Positions 41,859-50,819 of a stretch of 64,000 nucleotides of DNA are shown piece after piece. Source of the stretch: Micromonospora arborensis (GTDB lineage: Bacteria > Actinomycetota > Actinomycetes > Mycobacteriales > Micromonosporaceae); NCBI RefSeq assembly GCF_003205615.1, contig NZ_PYBV01000013.1:1-64000 (forward strand). Reading direction: 5' to 3'. Under the pieces are notes generated by a model. It had not been told where the DNA came from. It was given only the letters and a program-made list of their open reading frames with translations, and searched no databases. Positions within the stretch are counted from its first letter, which is position 1. Each line of letters starts with the position of its first letter. A program made the translations under genes and the position numbers.

Positions 41859-41973
41859 GAATGTCCTCCCTCGTTCCCACCCCGTTGACTTGAGGACGGG
41901 CGACCGGTGTCACGGGTTGCGGTCAGCCGGACCTTTCGGCGAGGCGTATGCGGGGCACCCGCCCGGACACGAG

Positions 41974-42020
41974 GGAGCCCCCGCCGTCAGGACCGGGTGT
42001 GGTCCGACGACGGGGGCTCC
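41974..42020. terminator. Hairpin downstream of the UPF0182 gene
   Basis: GGAGCCCCCGCCGTC (41974-41988) and GACGACGGGGGCTCC (42006-42020) pair over 15 positions with one mismatch. It is 26 bp past the UPF0182 stop on the minus strand. Confidence 0.75.
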
Positions 42021-42045
42021 GAGAGGAACTCCGGGCGGTGGCGGG

Positions 42046-45000
42046 TCAGCCGCCGGCGCTCGGCGACGGGCCGCCGCTGGGCGCACCAGACGGGTTGGCG
42101 GCCTGCTGCGCCTGCTGGAACGCGGTGAGCGCCTCGTCCAACGCCTTGAGCGCGCGACCGTACCGCTCGAAGTCGCCGGACGTCTGCGCGGCCCGGACCT
42201 CGGTGATCGCGGTCTGCACCCGGTCCGCGGCGGCGGCCAGGTCACCGGTCGGCGGCGGGTTGCCGGTGCCGGCGCTCGGCGTCGCCGAGGGGGTCGCAGT
42301 AGGAGTCGGAGTGGTCGGGGTCGTCGGGTTACCCCCGGTGGTCGGTGGCGGCGACGTGCCCTGCCCGGCCTTCTTGCCCTGCTCGACCAACTGCTTGATG
42401 CCGTCGTTGATGTTGTCGGCGAGCGCCACGAAGGAGCCACCGTCACCGTACGAGAGCAGCACCTTCTGCAGCAGCGGGTACGCATCCTGCTGGTTGCTCT
42501 TCACGTAGACCGGCTCGACGTAGAGCATCCCGTCGGCGAAGGGCAGCGAAAGCAGGTTGCCGTACTGCACCTGCGCCTGGTTGCTGGAGAGCAGGTTGAG
42601 CTGCTGACGGATGTTGGCGTTGTTGGTCATCTGTTGGTGCACCTGCACCGGGCCGGAGATCCGGGTCTGATCCGGCAACTCCAGCACCTCCAACCGGGGC
42701 TTCCCGTCGACGTACGACCCGGAGATCAGTGCGGCGAGGTTCTGTCGGCCGTTCGGGGTGACCGCGGAGGTGAGCTGGAACCGCGGGCCCTCCTGCCCCG
42801 GGAACTGGGTGAACAAGTAATACGGGGGCTGCTTCTGGCCGCTGTCCGGAGCGTCCGGCACGTTGGGCACCTGCCAGAAGTCCTGTGCGGAGTAGAAGTC
42901 GCCCGGGTTGGTCACGTGGAACTTGGTGAGCAGGTTGCGCTGCACCTTGAACATGTCCGCCGGGTAGCGCAGATGCTCGGTCAGCTCGACCGGGATGTCC
43001 GCCTTCGGCAGCACCAGGTCACCGCCGAACGCCTTGTTCCACGCCTTGAGCACCGGGTCGGTGTCGTCGTACTCGTAGAGCTTCACGGTGCCGTCGTACG
43101 CGTCGACGGTGGCCTTCACCGAGTTCCGCATGTAGTTGACGTTCTCCCGGGCCAGCTGGAAGGTGCCCCGGTTGGTCAACTCGTCGGTCGTCTCGGTCTG
43201 CAGGTTGACCCGCTCGGCGTACGGGTAGGTGGCCGCCGTGGTGTAGCCGTCGACGATCCACTGCACCCGACCGTCGACAACCGCCGGGTACGGGTCGCCG
43301 TCTAGGGTGAGGAACGGCGCGACCTTCTCCACCCGGTCCCGCGGGTTACGCACGTAGAGCAGCCGGGAGTCCTTGTTGACCGCCTCGGAGAGCAGGAAGT
43401 TCGACTCCTGCTCCTTGATGGCGTACAGCAGCCGCCGGGTGAAGGAACCGATCTTGACGCCGCCCTCACCGGTGTAGGTGTAGGACTCGCCACCACCCTC
43501 ACCGACCGGCCGGTCGAACTCGGCCTTCTTGTTCGGGTCGGCCTGACCCACGATCGCGTAGTCGTCGGCCGCCATCCGCTCGCCGTAGTAGATGCGCGGC
43601 TGCTTGGCCGGGATCTGCTCGGTCTGCGAGGAGCACGCCTCCTGGGTCTTCTCCCCCAGGAAGCCGGAGACGAAGAACGGCTGCCCGCCGCAGACCACCT
43701 GGTTGGCCGGGGCGGCCACCAGCCCGTACCCGTGGGTGTAGACGGTGTGCCGGTTGATCCAGGTGTTCTGCTGGTCGGTCAGCTCGCCGTAGTTGATCTC
43801 CCGGACGCCGACCACGTAGTCGGAGACCTTCCCGTTCACCCCGTAGCGGTCGATGTCCAGCTTGGGGCCGAAGTCGTAGAAGCCACGCACCTGCTGGAGC
43901 TGGGTGTACGTCTCGCTGACCAACTGCGGGTCGAGCAGCCGCACGTTCGACACCACCGAGACGTCGGTGGCCAGGTTCCCCGGTGGGGTGAGGTTGCTCG
44001 CCGCGTACGGGGTGGTCTCGGTGGCCCCCAACCCGAACGCCGCCCGCGTCGCGTCGATGCTGCGCTGGATGTACGGCGCTTCCTTGTCCTTGGCGCTCGG
44101 CTTGACCTCGAAGGTCTGCACCGCCCAGGGGTAGATGCCGCCGATGGCCACCGCGGACACGCCGAGCAGTGCCAGCGAGATCCCCGGCCAGACCAGGTTC
44201 CGCATCCAGGCGTTGGAGAAGACGACGATCGCGATCGCCACCACGATCGAGATGTACGCCAGGATCTCCTTCGCCGGCAGCAGCGCGTTGACGTCGGCAT
44301 AGCCGGCGCCGTACAACTTGGCGCCCTCGTTGTACTCCAGCAACATCGCTCGCCGGTCCAGCACGTACGCGATGGCCTTCAACAGCACGAAGACCGCGAT
44401 CAGGCTGCTCAGGTGCGCGCGAGCCGCGTTGCTCATCCGGTCCCCGACGCCCTGCAGGCGGACCCCGCCGAAGAGGTAGTGCACCGCCAGCGCACCGATA
44501 ACGGCCAGCACCACCGCGGTGAAGGCAACCCCGAGCAGGTAACGCCAGAACGGCAGTTGGAAGACGTAGAAGCCGATGTCCACCCCGAACTCCGGGTCCT
44601 TGATCCCGAAGTCACCGCCGTTGCGGAAGAGCAGCCACTGGTTCCACCGGTTCTGCGCGGAGATGCCGGCGAAGAGCCCGACCACCGCGGCGGTCAGCGC
44701 GATCCAGGTGCCGAGTCGCGGGCTGAGCGCGATCCGGTAGCGCTCCAGAGTCGCCTGCTCCACGGAGTGCGGACGCAGTCGCGGGCGCAGCCGGTACGCC
44801 AGCCACAGGTTGCCACCGACGACCACCGCCATGCCGAGACCGACGGCGAGGAAGAGCAACAGCCGGGTGAGCAGGACACCGGTGAAGACCTCGGTGTAGC
44901 GAACCTCGTCGAACCAGAGCCAGTCGGTCCACGCCTGGACACCCCAGCCGAGCAGGGTGAAGAGCACGAACACCCCGACCAGGACAGCGATGGTGACGCG

Positions 45001-45048
45001 CCCGCGCCGGCTCATCCTCGGAAGGGGGCTGCTGCTACGCATGACCAC
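42046..45048 (-). CDS. UPF0182 family membrane protein
   Basis: The 1000-residue protein has about seven hydrophobic helices in its first ~330 residues (VTIAVLVGVFVLFTLLGW onward), then a large extracytoplasmic region rich in Tyr, Asn and Gln with the conserved UPF0182 segments. The C-terminal ~80 residues are a Pro/Thr/Ser/Gly-rich tail. This matches UPF0182 proteins of actinobacteria such as Rv3193c, whose role is unknown. The start is GTG 45048 (SD GGAG, 6 nt) or ATG 45042. It is next to the PDZ-Lon protease gene, as in mycobacteria. Confidence 0.9.
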   Translation of the reverse strand: MVMRSSSPLPRMSRRGRVTIAVLVGVFVLFTLLGWGVQAWTDWLWFDEVRYTEVFTGVLLTRLLLFLAVGLGMAVVVGGNLWLAYRLRPRLRPHSVEQATLERYRIALSPRLGTWIALTAAVVGLFAGISAQNRWNQWLLFRNGGDFGIKDPEFGVDIGFYVFQLPFWRYLLGVAFTAVVLAVIGALAVHYLFGGVRLQGVGDRMSNAARAHLSSLIAVFVLLKAIAYVLDRRAMLLEYNEGAKLYGAGYADVNALLPAKEILAYISIVVAIAIVVFSNAWMRNLVWPGISLALLGVSAVAIGGIYPWAVQTFEVKPSAKDKEAPYIQRSIDATRAAFGLGATETTPYAASNLTPPGNLATDVSVVSNVRLLDPQLVSETYTQLQQVRGFYDFGPKLDIDRYGVNGKVSDYVVGVREINYGELTDQQNTWINRHTVYTHGYGLVAAPANQVVCGGQPFFVSGFLGEKTQEACSSQTEQIPAKQPRIYYGERMAADDYAIVGQADPNKKAEFDRPVGEGGGESYTYTGEGGVKIGSFTRRLLYAIKEQESNFLLSEAVNKDSRLLYVRNPRDRVEKVAPFLTLDGDPYPAVVDGRVQWIVDGYTTAATYPYAERVNLQTETTDELTNRGTFQLARENVNYMRNSVKATVDAYDGTVKLYEYDDTDPVLKAWNKAFGGDLVLPKADIPVELTEHLRYPADMFKVQRNLLTKFHVTNPGDFYSAQDFWQVPNVPDAPDSGQKQPPYYLFTQFPGQEGPRFQLTSAVTPNGRQNLAALISGSYVDGKPRLEVLELPDQTRISGPVQVHQQMTNNANIRQQLNLLSSNQAQVQYGNLLSLPFADGMLYVEPVYVKSNQQDAYPLLQKVLLSYGDGGSFVALADNINDGIKQLVEQGKKAGQGTSPPPTTGGNPTTPTTPTPTATPSATPSAGTGNPPPTGDLAAAADRVQTAITEVRAAQTSGDFERYGRALKALDEALTAFQQAQQAANPSGAPSGGPSPSAGG

Positions 45049-45138
45049 TGTTGGCTCCGCACGCTCGATGTGATCGGCTCCGACCAGGCACCCAGAGTAC
45101 GGGGTGTTCCTGAGCGTGTCGGGGCACGGTCACACCGG

Positions 45139-46152
45139 TCAACAGCGGGTCGGCTGACCCCCTGCGCGCAACGTTTCCAGAGCGGTCATCGCTTCGTCCA
45201 ACGAACCCACCCGAAGCAGCGGCAGACCGGGCTGCGGATTGCGGACCGCCTCGGCGCAGTTGTCCGCCGGCACCAGGAAGACCTTGGCCCCGGCGCGCTT
45301 CGCGCCGACCAACTTCTGCGCGATTCCGCCGATCGGGCCGACGGTGCCCTCGTCGTCGATGGTGCCGGTGCCGGCGATGACCTGGCCGCCGGTGAGGTCG
45401 GCCGGGGTCAGCTTGTCCACGATCCCCAGGGCGAACATCAGACCGGCGCTCGGCCCGCCGATGTCCCCCAGGTCGATGCCGAGGGTGAACGGATGCGGCT
45501 GCTGCTGATCGATCTCGACACCGATCCGCGGTCGGCCGTCCTGCTCACGACTGGTCACCGTCGCCGTGGCCGACGCGCCGTCACGGATGTAGGCGACGGT
45601 CAACGCCGTGCCGGCCGGCTTGGCCCGGACCAGCTCGGTGACCTTCGCGGCCACCGGCACCGGCTGACCGTCGACCGCGGTGATCACGTCGCCGACCTTC
45701 AGCAACCCGGCGGCCGGGCCATCCCCGGCCACCGTCTTGATCACCACCTGCACCGGAAAGCCCAACTCCCGCAGCGCGGCAGTCTCCGCGCTGGTCTGCG
45801 ACGCCTTGAAGTCCTCGGCGTTGCGCTGCTCGACCTGCTCGGTCGACTCCCCCGGCGGGTAGACCAGCTCACGCGGCACCACCGCCTCGTCGTCGGAGAA
45901 CCAGCCCGCGATCGCCCCGCGCAGCCGCACCGTGGGCTGCACCCCCACCGTGGTCAGCCGCAGTTGGCCGGCGGAGGTCGAGGTTTCCCGCCCGGAGACC
46001 TGGATGACCTCCTTACCGTCGGCCGTGCCCAAGGTGTTGACCGTCGGGCCCGGACCGAGCACCACGTACGGGATCGGCACCCGGAGCACCCCGATGCTCA
46101 ACAGGGCGGTGAACAGGGCACCGAGCAGGACCGTCAGGCCACGACGTCTCAT
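45139..46152 (-). CDS. Membrane-anchored PDZ/Lon-type serine protease (YlbL-like)
   Basis: The 337-residue protein has an N-terminal membrane anchor (GLTVLLGALFTALLSIGV), a PDZ domain (GDGPAAGLLKVGDVITAVDG), and a C-terminal S16 Lon-type proteolytic domain. The catalytic serine is in GGPSAGLMFAL and the lysine in GIAQKLVGAKRAG, the Ser-Lys dyad of the family. It probably cleaves membrane or surface proteins outside the cytosol. It is next to UPF0182 and divergent from the DUF2342 gene, as in M. tuberculosis. Confidence 0.9.
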   Translation of the reverse strand: MRRRGLTVLLGALFTALLSIGVLRVPIPYVVLGPGPTVNTLGTADGKEVIQVSGRETSTSAGQLRLTTVGVQPTVRLRGAIAGWFSDDEAVVPRELVYPPGESTEQVEQRNAEDFKASQTSAETAALRELGFPVQVVIKTVAGDGPAAGLLKVGDVITAVDGQPVPVAAKVTELVRAKPAGTALTVAYIRDGASATATVTSREQDGRPRIGVEIDQQQPHPFTLGIDLGDIGGPSAGLMFALGIVDKLTPADLTGGQVIAGTGTIDDEGTVGPIGGIAQKLVGAKRAGAKVFLVPADNCAEAVRNPQPGLPLLRVGSLDEAMTALETLRAGGQPTRC

Positions 46153-46267
46153 GCCGCAGAGCGTACCGACCGGCTGAGCGCGATCTGCCGGATGCGTCGC
46201 TCGACTTCGCCCTCAGCGCAACGCCAGCGCCGCCGACCTGGGGCGCGGCCCGCGTACCGTAGACGTC

Positions 46268-47557
46268 GTGCCTGATATTCCGTTCGGTTTCGCGCTCCCG
46301 GGTGGGCAACCACCAGACCCCAACGATCCCGCGCAGATGCAGCAGTTCATGTCGCAGTTGCAGCACCTGCTCTCCGCGCCGGGCACCGGTCCGGTCAACT
46401 GGGACCTGGCCCGGCAGGTAGCGGCCAGTCAGCTCGCGGCCGTCGGCGACCCGGCGGTGTCACCGTATGAGCGCAACGCGGTCGAGGAAGCGCTGCGCCT
46501 GGCCGACCTGTGGTTGGAACCGGCCTCGGCATGGCCGTCGGGCATCCAGTCCCCGGTCACCTGGAACCGCAATGAGTGGATCTTCAAGACGCTGGACGTG
46601 TGGCGCAAGCTCTGCGACCCGGTCGCCAGCCGAATGGTCGGCGCGATGGGCGACCTCGTGCCGCCGGAGGCACGCGACCAGCTCGGCCCGATGCAGTCGA
46701 TGGTGGCCACCCTCGGTGGCGCGCTCTTCGGCGGTCAGCTCGGCCAGGCCCTCGGCTCGCTCGCCGCGGAGGTGCTCTCCGCCGGCGACATCGGGCTGCC
46801 GCTCGGCCCGGCCGGCACGGCCGCGCTGATCCCGGCCAACATCCGCGCGTACGGCGAAGGCCTGGAACTTCCCGAGGATGAGGTACGCCTCTACGTGGCG
46901 CTGCGCGAGGCCGCCCACCAGCGGCTGTTCCAGCATGTCCCGTGGCTGCGTGGGCATGTGCTCAGCGCCGTCGAGATGTATGCCTCGGGCATCCGGGTCA
47001 ACCGGGAGGCGATCGAGGAGGCGATGGGCCGGGTCGACCCGACCGACCCGGAGTCGATGCAGGCGATCGCCCTGGAGGGCATCTTCACCCCGGAGGACAG
47101 CCCGGCGCAGAAGGCCTCACTGGCCCGACTGGAGACCGCCCTCGCCCTCGTCGAGGGCTGGGTGTGCCACGTCGTGGACAACGCCGCCAGCGACCGGCTG
47201 CCCAACGTCGTCCGGTTGGGCGAGGCCTTCCGCCGTCGCCGGGCCGCCGGCGGTCCCGCCGAGCAGACCTTCGCCGCACTTGTCGGCCTGGAACTGCGCC
47301 CGCGCCGACTGCGTGAGGCCGCAGCGCTCTGGGCCGCGCTCACCGAGCACCGCGGCATCGAAGGCCGGGACGCTGTCTGGGGCCACCCGGACCTGCTCCC
47401 CTCGGACGACGACTTCGCCGACCCGGTCGCCTTCGCGATGAACGACATGGACCTGAGCGAGCTGGACAGCTTCGACTTCACCGCTCCCGGCGGGGCGGAG
47501 GAGAAGGCCCTGGGCCAGCCCGACGAGACCGACGGCGAGGGCGACGCCAAGCCCTGA
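46268..47557 (+). CDS. DUF2342 family zinc-dependent metalloprotease-like protein
   Basis: This 429-residue protein has the DUF2342 layout: a Pro/Gln/Met-rich start (MPDIPFGFALPGG), conserved helices around WNRNEWIFKTLDVW, and the presumed zinc motif in REAAHQRLFQHVPW. The C-terminal ~60 residues are acidic. M. tuberculosis Rv3195 is the likely orthologue. Metalloprotease activity is inferred from the motif only. It is convergent with the CofC-like gene; a hairpin follows the stop. Confidence 0.9.
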   Translation: MPDIPFGFALPGGQPPDPNDPAQMQQFMSQLQHLLSAPGTGPVNWDLARQVAASQLAAVGDPAVSPYERNAVEEALRLADLWLEPASAWPSGIQSPVTWNRNEWIFKTLDVWRKLCDPVASRMVGAMGDLVPPEARDQLGPMQSMVATLGGALFGGQLGQALGSLAAEVLSAGDIGLPLGPAGTAALIPANIRAYGEGLELPEDEVRLYVALREAAHQRLFQHVPWLRGHVLSAVEMYASGIRVNREAIEEAMGRVDPTDPESMQAIALEGIFTPEDSPAQKASLARLETALALVEGWVCHVVDNAASDRLPNVVRLGEAFRRRRAAGGPAEQTFAALVGLELRPRRLREAAALWAALTEHRGIEGRDAVWGHPDLLPSDDDFADPVAFAMNDMDLSELDSFDFTAPGGAEEKALGQPDETDGEGDAKP

Positions 47558-47559
47558 CG

Positions 47560-47609
47560 CCGGTACCCGGGTGCCTGCTCTCGTCGACGACGGGCACCCG
47601 GCGTACCGG
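47560..47609. terminator. Hairpin after the DUF2342 gene
   Basis: CCGGTACCCGGGTGCC and GGGCACCCGGCGTACCGG are near-perfect inverted copies with a ~15-nt loop. It starts 3 bp past the stop codon. Confidence 0.7.
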
Positions 47610-47689
47610 TGGGCTCTGCCCCGAGTCCGCCCATGACTCGGACCTGGCCCGACAGGTGGCAGTTCCGCCATCGCTTCACCCTGCCCGAG

Positions 47690-47880
47690 GGGACCTTGAC
47701 CGGCGCGTAGCCGACGTAGGAAACCCGGACCAGCGCAAGGCCGACGCCGGTACCCGGACCAGCGCGTAGCCAACGCAAGAAACCCGGACCAACGCGAGGC
47801 CGACACTGGTACCCGGACCAGCGCATAGCTGGGGCCGGGGACCGGACCCGGCGGTAGCCGGCGCCGAGAATCCGGACCAG
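47690..47880. repeat. ~29.5-bp imperfect tandem repeat block
   Basis: CCCGGACC recurs at 47724, 47753, 47783 and 47812 (spacing 29, 30, 29), with CCGGACCAGCGC again near 47872. Alternate units carry CGTAGCC and AAGGCCGACGCCGG, giving a ~59-bp higher-order period. ORFs crossing it in any frame look like repeats of the DNA unit rather than real proteins. Confidence 0.8.
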
Positions 47881-47892
47881 CGCGTCGCCGAT

Positions 47893-48002
47893 GCCGAGGC
47901 GCGGCCCTGCCGAGGCGCGGCCCTGCCGAGGCGCGGCCCTGCCGAGGCGCGGCCCTGCCGAGGCGCGGCCCTGCCGAGGCGCGGCCCTGCCGAGGCGCGG
48001 CC
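47893..48002. repeat. 16-bp tandem repeat, about 7 copies
   Basis: The unit GCCGAGGCGCGGCCCT is repeated exactly at 47893, 47909, 47925, 47941, 47957 and 47973, with a truncated copy at 47989. It follows the 29.5-bp block and ends 20 bp before the CofC-like gene's stop. Copy number is likely to vary between strains. Confidence 0.95.
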
Positions 48003-48021
48003 GGTTAGGCGGGTTGGCTGG

Positions 48022-48630
48022 TCAGATGGGTCGGCCCGAGCCCGAGAGGAGGGCGCGGGTCGCATCCCAGCCCTCGAAGGCCGGGTCCAGCGTGGCCAGG
48101 TCGGCCGGCCCGCGCAGCCGTCGCCAGCCCGCGGTGACCGCTACGTCCCCCGGGCGAGGGGCACCGGAACGTGCGTCAGCTGGCATCGCGGTGTCCAGAT
48201 CCAGCGGGGGCAGCCAGCCCGGCACGGGCAGTCGCACAGCCACCCCGAGCAGGCCTGGGCCGCCGCCCTCGACCGGAGCCACCGCGACCGGTCGGGTGGT
48301 GAGCGGACGCAGCAGCTTGCCGACGGTAAGTGCGGGCAGGTCGGGCACGTCTCCGGCGAGCACCGCCGCCTGGTCGTAGTCCTCCAAGGCGGCGAAAACG
48401 GCGTTCGGCGTCGGCTCGGTCACCTCGTACACGGCCGTGCCGGGCCACACCAGTGCGTCGGCCAGAGCACGATCGGCCGGGGTCACCGCGACCGCGACCT
48501 CGACCTCGTTGAGTGTGGCGAGCAGGTCGATGACATCTTCTGCGAGAGCCGCTCGCCACTGCGCACGGTCGACGCCGGGCGGCGACCAGTGGACCGGTCC
48601 GAGCAACGCCACCACAACTCGTCGTGCCAC
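48022..48630 (-). CDS. CofC-like nucleotidyltransferase-fold protein
   Basis: This 202-residue protein has the nucleotidyltransferase A fold at family level: VVVALLGPVHW near the start, the region VLAGDVPDLPALTVGKL where a metal-binding aspartate is expected, and a C-terminal DLDTAMPAD segment. It resembles CofC (phospholactate or PEP guanylyltransferase of coenzyme F420 synthesis) in size and layout, but no other F420 genes are nearby, so the assignment stays tentative. Confidence 0.65.
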   Translation of the reverse strand: MARRVVVALLGPVHWSPPGVDRAQWRAALAEDVIDLLATLNEVEVAVAVTPADRALADALVWPGTAVYEVTEPTPNAVFAALEDYDQAAVLAGDVPDLPALTVGKLLRPLTTRPVAVAPVEGGGPGLLGVAVRLPVPGWLPPLDLDTAMPADARSGAPRPGDVAVTAGWRRLRGPADLATLDPAFEGWDATRALLSGSGRPI

Positions 48631-49367
48631 CTCCCGACCCTAGCGCTCGACCCGGCCCAGACCTGACCCCGCCCAGCCAGCCCTACTCCGGCAACCCGCC
48701 CCGGCCCGCCCCGGTCCGGCCCGTGACCCCGCCGACCCGACCTAGCCCTCCGGGTCCAGCCGGTGGCCTCGCCGGCCCGCCCTGACCGGTCCCGCCTCGG
48801 CCGTGACCCCGCCGAATCCGACCTGACCAGTTCCGGTCAGGCCCGCCCGCCTGTGACCGTCGCCAGCCCGACAGGCCCGGCCAACCTCGGCCCGTGACCC
48901 CGGCTACCCGGTCCGGCCTGCCTGCCTGCCTGCCGTGAACACGCCCGTTATGGTCGCTTGATCCCGCCTTGAGGCGAATCATCTGACCGCATCTGGCGAG
49001 GTTTGACCTGCCGCCACCCAGGCCCGAGGTGTGATCGACTCCGTTTCGGCGATGTGGGGCTATCCCAGCGCGGGGATACCGCCACATCGGGGATATGGAG
49101 TCGATCAAAAAGGTTTCGCCGCAACCGCCCCAGCAACGTCGCTGCTGAGAGCCGATTTGTCTGAATAGGGGCTACACCGAAGGTCCAGCGCGGACAAACG
49201 GGCGGTCGGAACCCATGGGCACAACGACCGGCCGGACGGGCGGGCACAACGAGCCCGTGGGCAGGCGGATGCGCGGGCTCGGACAGGCGGGCGCACGGAC
49301 CGACGGACGAACAGGAGCGACGCGCGCACCAGACCGACGGGCGCACAAACCGGCGAACGACGGTGGG
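48631..49367. other. 737-bp intergenic region without a gene
   Basis: The region has no ORF with an SD and a recognisable family. It contains several near-copies of GTGACCCCGCC with related GACCCGACCT and CCCGGTCC sequences (about 48650-48910), a short CCTG repeat near 48920, and a G/C-rich segment with repeated CGGGC near 49200-49350. The palindrome at 49032-49107 is inside it. Confidence 0.6.
49032..49107. repeat. 76-nt palindrome in the long intergenic region
   Basis: TGATCGACTCC and GGAGTCGATCA are perfect 11-nt ends; GATGTGG/CCACATC forms a second stem, separated from the first by an 8-nt internal loop. The length matches the other palindromes (71-76 nt) though its sequence differs. Confidence 0.7.
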
Positions 49368-49901
49368 TCAGGTTGCGACTGGGGCGCCGGAGGCAGCGGC
49401 AACGCCCTCCAGGTAACCGCGGGCGCGTTCCGCTTTGGGATAGCGGCCGACCAACGCCCAGAACCGGGCGTTGTGGCTGGGCACGATCAGGTGCGTCAGC
49501 TCGTGCAGCAGCACGTAGTCGATCACCCAGTCGGGCATTTCCTGAACGCGGTGCGAGATCCGGATGCTGCGGTCGGCAGGGGTGCAGGAGCCCCAACGGC
49601 CGTTCTGGTTGGTGACCCAGCGGACGCTGGCGGGCACCGCCTTCGTGGCGTACTCGGCGAGGTAGAGGTCGATGAGTCGGGTGGTTCGGGCCAGCAGTTC
49701 GGCGTCGGAGCGGGCTAGGCGCCCCTCCCGTGCGGCGAGCCGGGCGAGCATCCGGTCGACCCACTCGCTCTCCTCGGCACGGGAGAACTGGTCCGGGATG
49801 AGGACGACGACCCGCTCACCGTCACGGTACGCAGACACCGTGCGTCGCCGGCGCTGACTGCGCCGCACCTCGACGACCGGCTTGCGCGTCCCCGCCATCA
49901 C
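49368..49901 (-). CDS. YgjP-like (DUF45) metallopeptidase
   Basis: This 177-residue protein has the zinc-peptidase motif HELTHLIVPSHNARFW (HELxH plus a distal His in SHNARFW) and the conserved QNGRWGSCTP. Family members (YgjP/DUF45) are zinc metallopeptidases of SprT type. The start is ATG 49901 or 49898. A promoter-like sequence lies 40-75 bp upstream. Confidence 0.88.
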   Translation of the reverse strand: MMAGTRKPVVEVRRSQRRRRTVSAYRDGERVVVLIPDQFSRAEESEWVDRMLARLAAREGRLARSDAELLARTTRLIDLYLAEYATKAVPASVRWVTNQNGRWGSCTPADRSIRISHRVQEMPDWVIDYVLLHELTHLIVPSHNARFWALVGRYPKAERARGYLEGVAAASGAPVAT

Positions 49902-49943
49902 TGGCCCGCGCAGCCTCGGCTACGTGTCACGAAGGAAAGCTAA

Positions 49944-49974
49944 TGCGTACTGACCAGGGGTCCGCAAGAGTCAA
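49944..49974 (-). promoter_or_regulatory. Promoter candidate for the YgjP-like gene
   Basis: TTGACT (49974-49969) and TACGCA (49949-49944) with a 19-bp spacer. The surrounding 100 bp are more AT-rich than average. The 49902-50423 stretch holds no gene and presumably carries divergent promoters for this gene and the DUF5679 gene. Confidence 0.4.
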
Positions 49975-50423
49975 CCGCACGACACGCGCCCAGAAAATGG
50001 TGATTGGTCGCCTGGCGTCCCGAAAATTTCTTGACCGCGACGCCACCGCAGCGCCGCCCCGCCATCTCGTCACCCTTCGTGAACACCGAATGGCGCCGAC
50101 GCGCGGCACCCCTCCACCGTAGGTGATCACCGTCCCGGACGCTGTCGCGGGGGCACCCGCACGGGTGGCTGTGAGGGTTTGGTCGGCGTGTCCCCGCCAA
50201 ACTGACTTATCCGACCTATTTCGCCATGCACACTTCCGACGTCGACTTGCTCACAGTGTCGATGCACAGCTGACATGGAACTGCCCAGACCTGGGTAGGG
50301 TCCGCGGACCAACGGTCACGAAGGTGGCCGTGGAGTGAGACCCAGCGCCGGCGCCCCGTGTGGCCCGCCGCCGGGCACCCCGCCGGGACGGCAATGACCG
50401 GCGGACGAGACGAGGAGGGCACC

Positions 50424-50594
50424 GTGGCCGACCAGGCCCAGACGACCTACAACGGTTACTGCGTGAAGTGCAAGGAGAAGCGGGACTTCGAGGGGCACGT
50501 CGAGGTCTCGAAGACCGGAATGAACATGGCCAAGGGCAAGTGTCCGGTATGCGGAACAACAGTGAACCGCATCCTGGGCAAGGCCAAGGTCTGA
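50424..50594 (+). CDS. DUF5679 small zinc-ribbon protein
   Basis: The 56-residue protein from GTG 50424 (SD GAGGAGGG) has NGYCVKCKEKRDFEG and GKCPVCGTT, two CxxC pairs that should bind zinc, and a basic C-terminal tail. This matches DUF5679, a widespread actinobacterial family of unknown function. It stands 500 bp from the gene before it. Confidence 0.9.
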   Translation: MADQAQTTYNGYCVKCKEKRDFEGHVEVSKTGMNMAKGKCPVCGTTVNRILGKAKV

Positions 50595-50819
50595 TCCTCA
50601 CGGATGGCGGGGGTGGGGCGGCCGGTGGTCGCCTCACCCCGTTGCCGTTTCGGAATGTCGGCGCCCTGACGGGTCGCCGACGGGGTGTCGGGTGACCGAC
50701 AGCCCTGCCGGTGGGCTGTGGAAAACCCGCCGAATCCTGTGGACAACGCAGGACAGGGGCCCGGCCGACCTGTGGACAACGATCGACCTAACGCGAGGAC
50801 GTGGCCACCATTCGTGACC

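Noticed and set aside
43732..46275. 847-residue plus-strand ORF opposite UPF0182 and the PDZ protease
   Set aside because: Antisense shadow; both minus-strand genes have clear family signatures.
47690..48002. CRISPR array
   Set aside because: The ~30-bp units follow each other without unique spacers and there are no cas genes.
48022..48630. Coenzyme F420 biosynthesis locus
   Set aside because: Only a CofC-like fold protein is found; cofD, cofE and cofH are not in the window.
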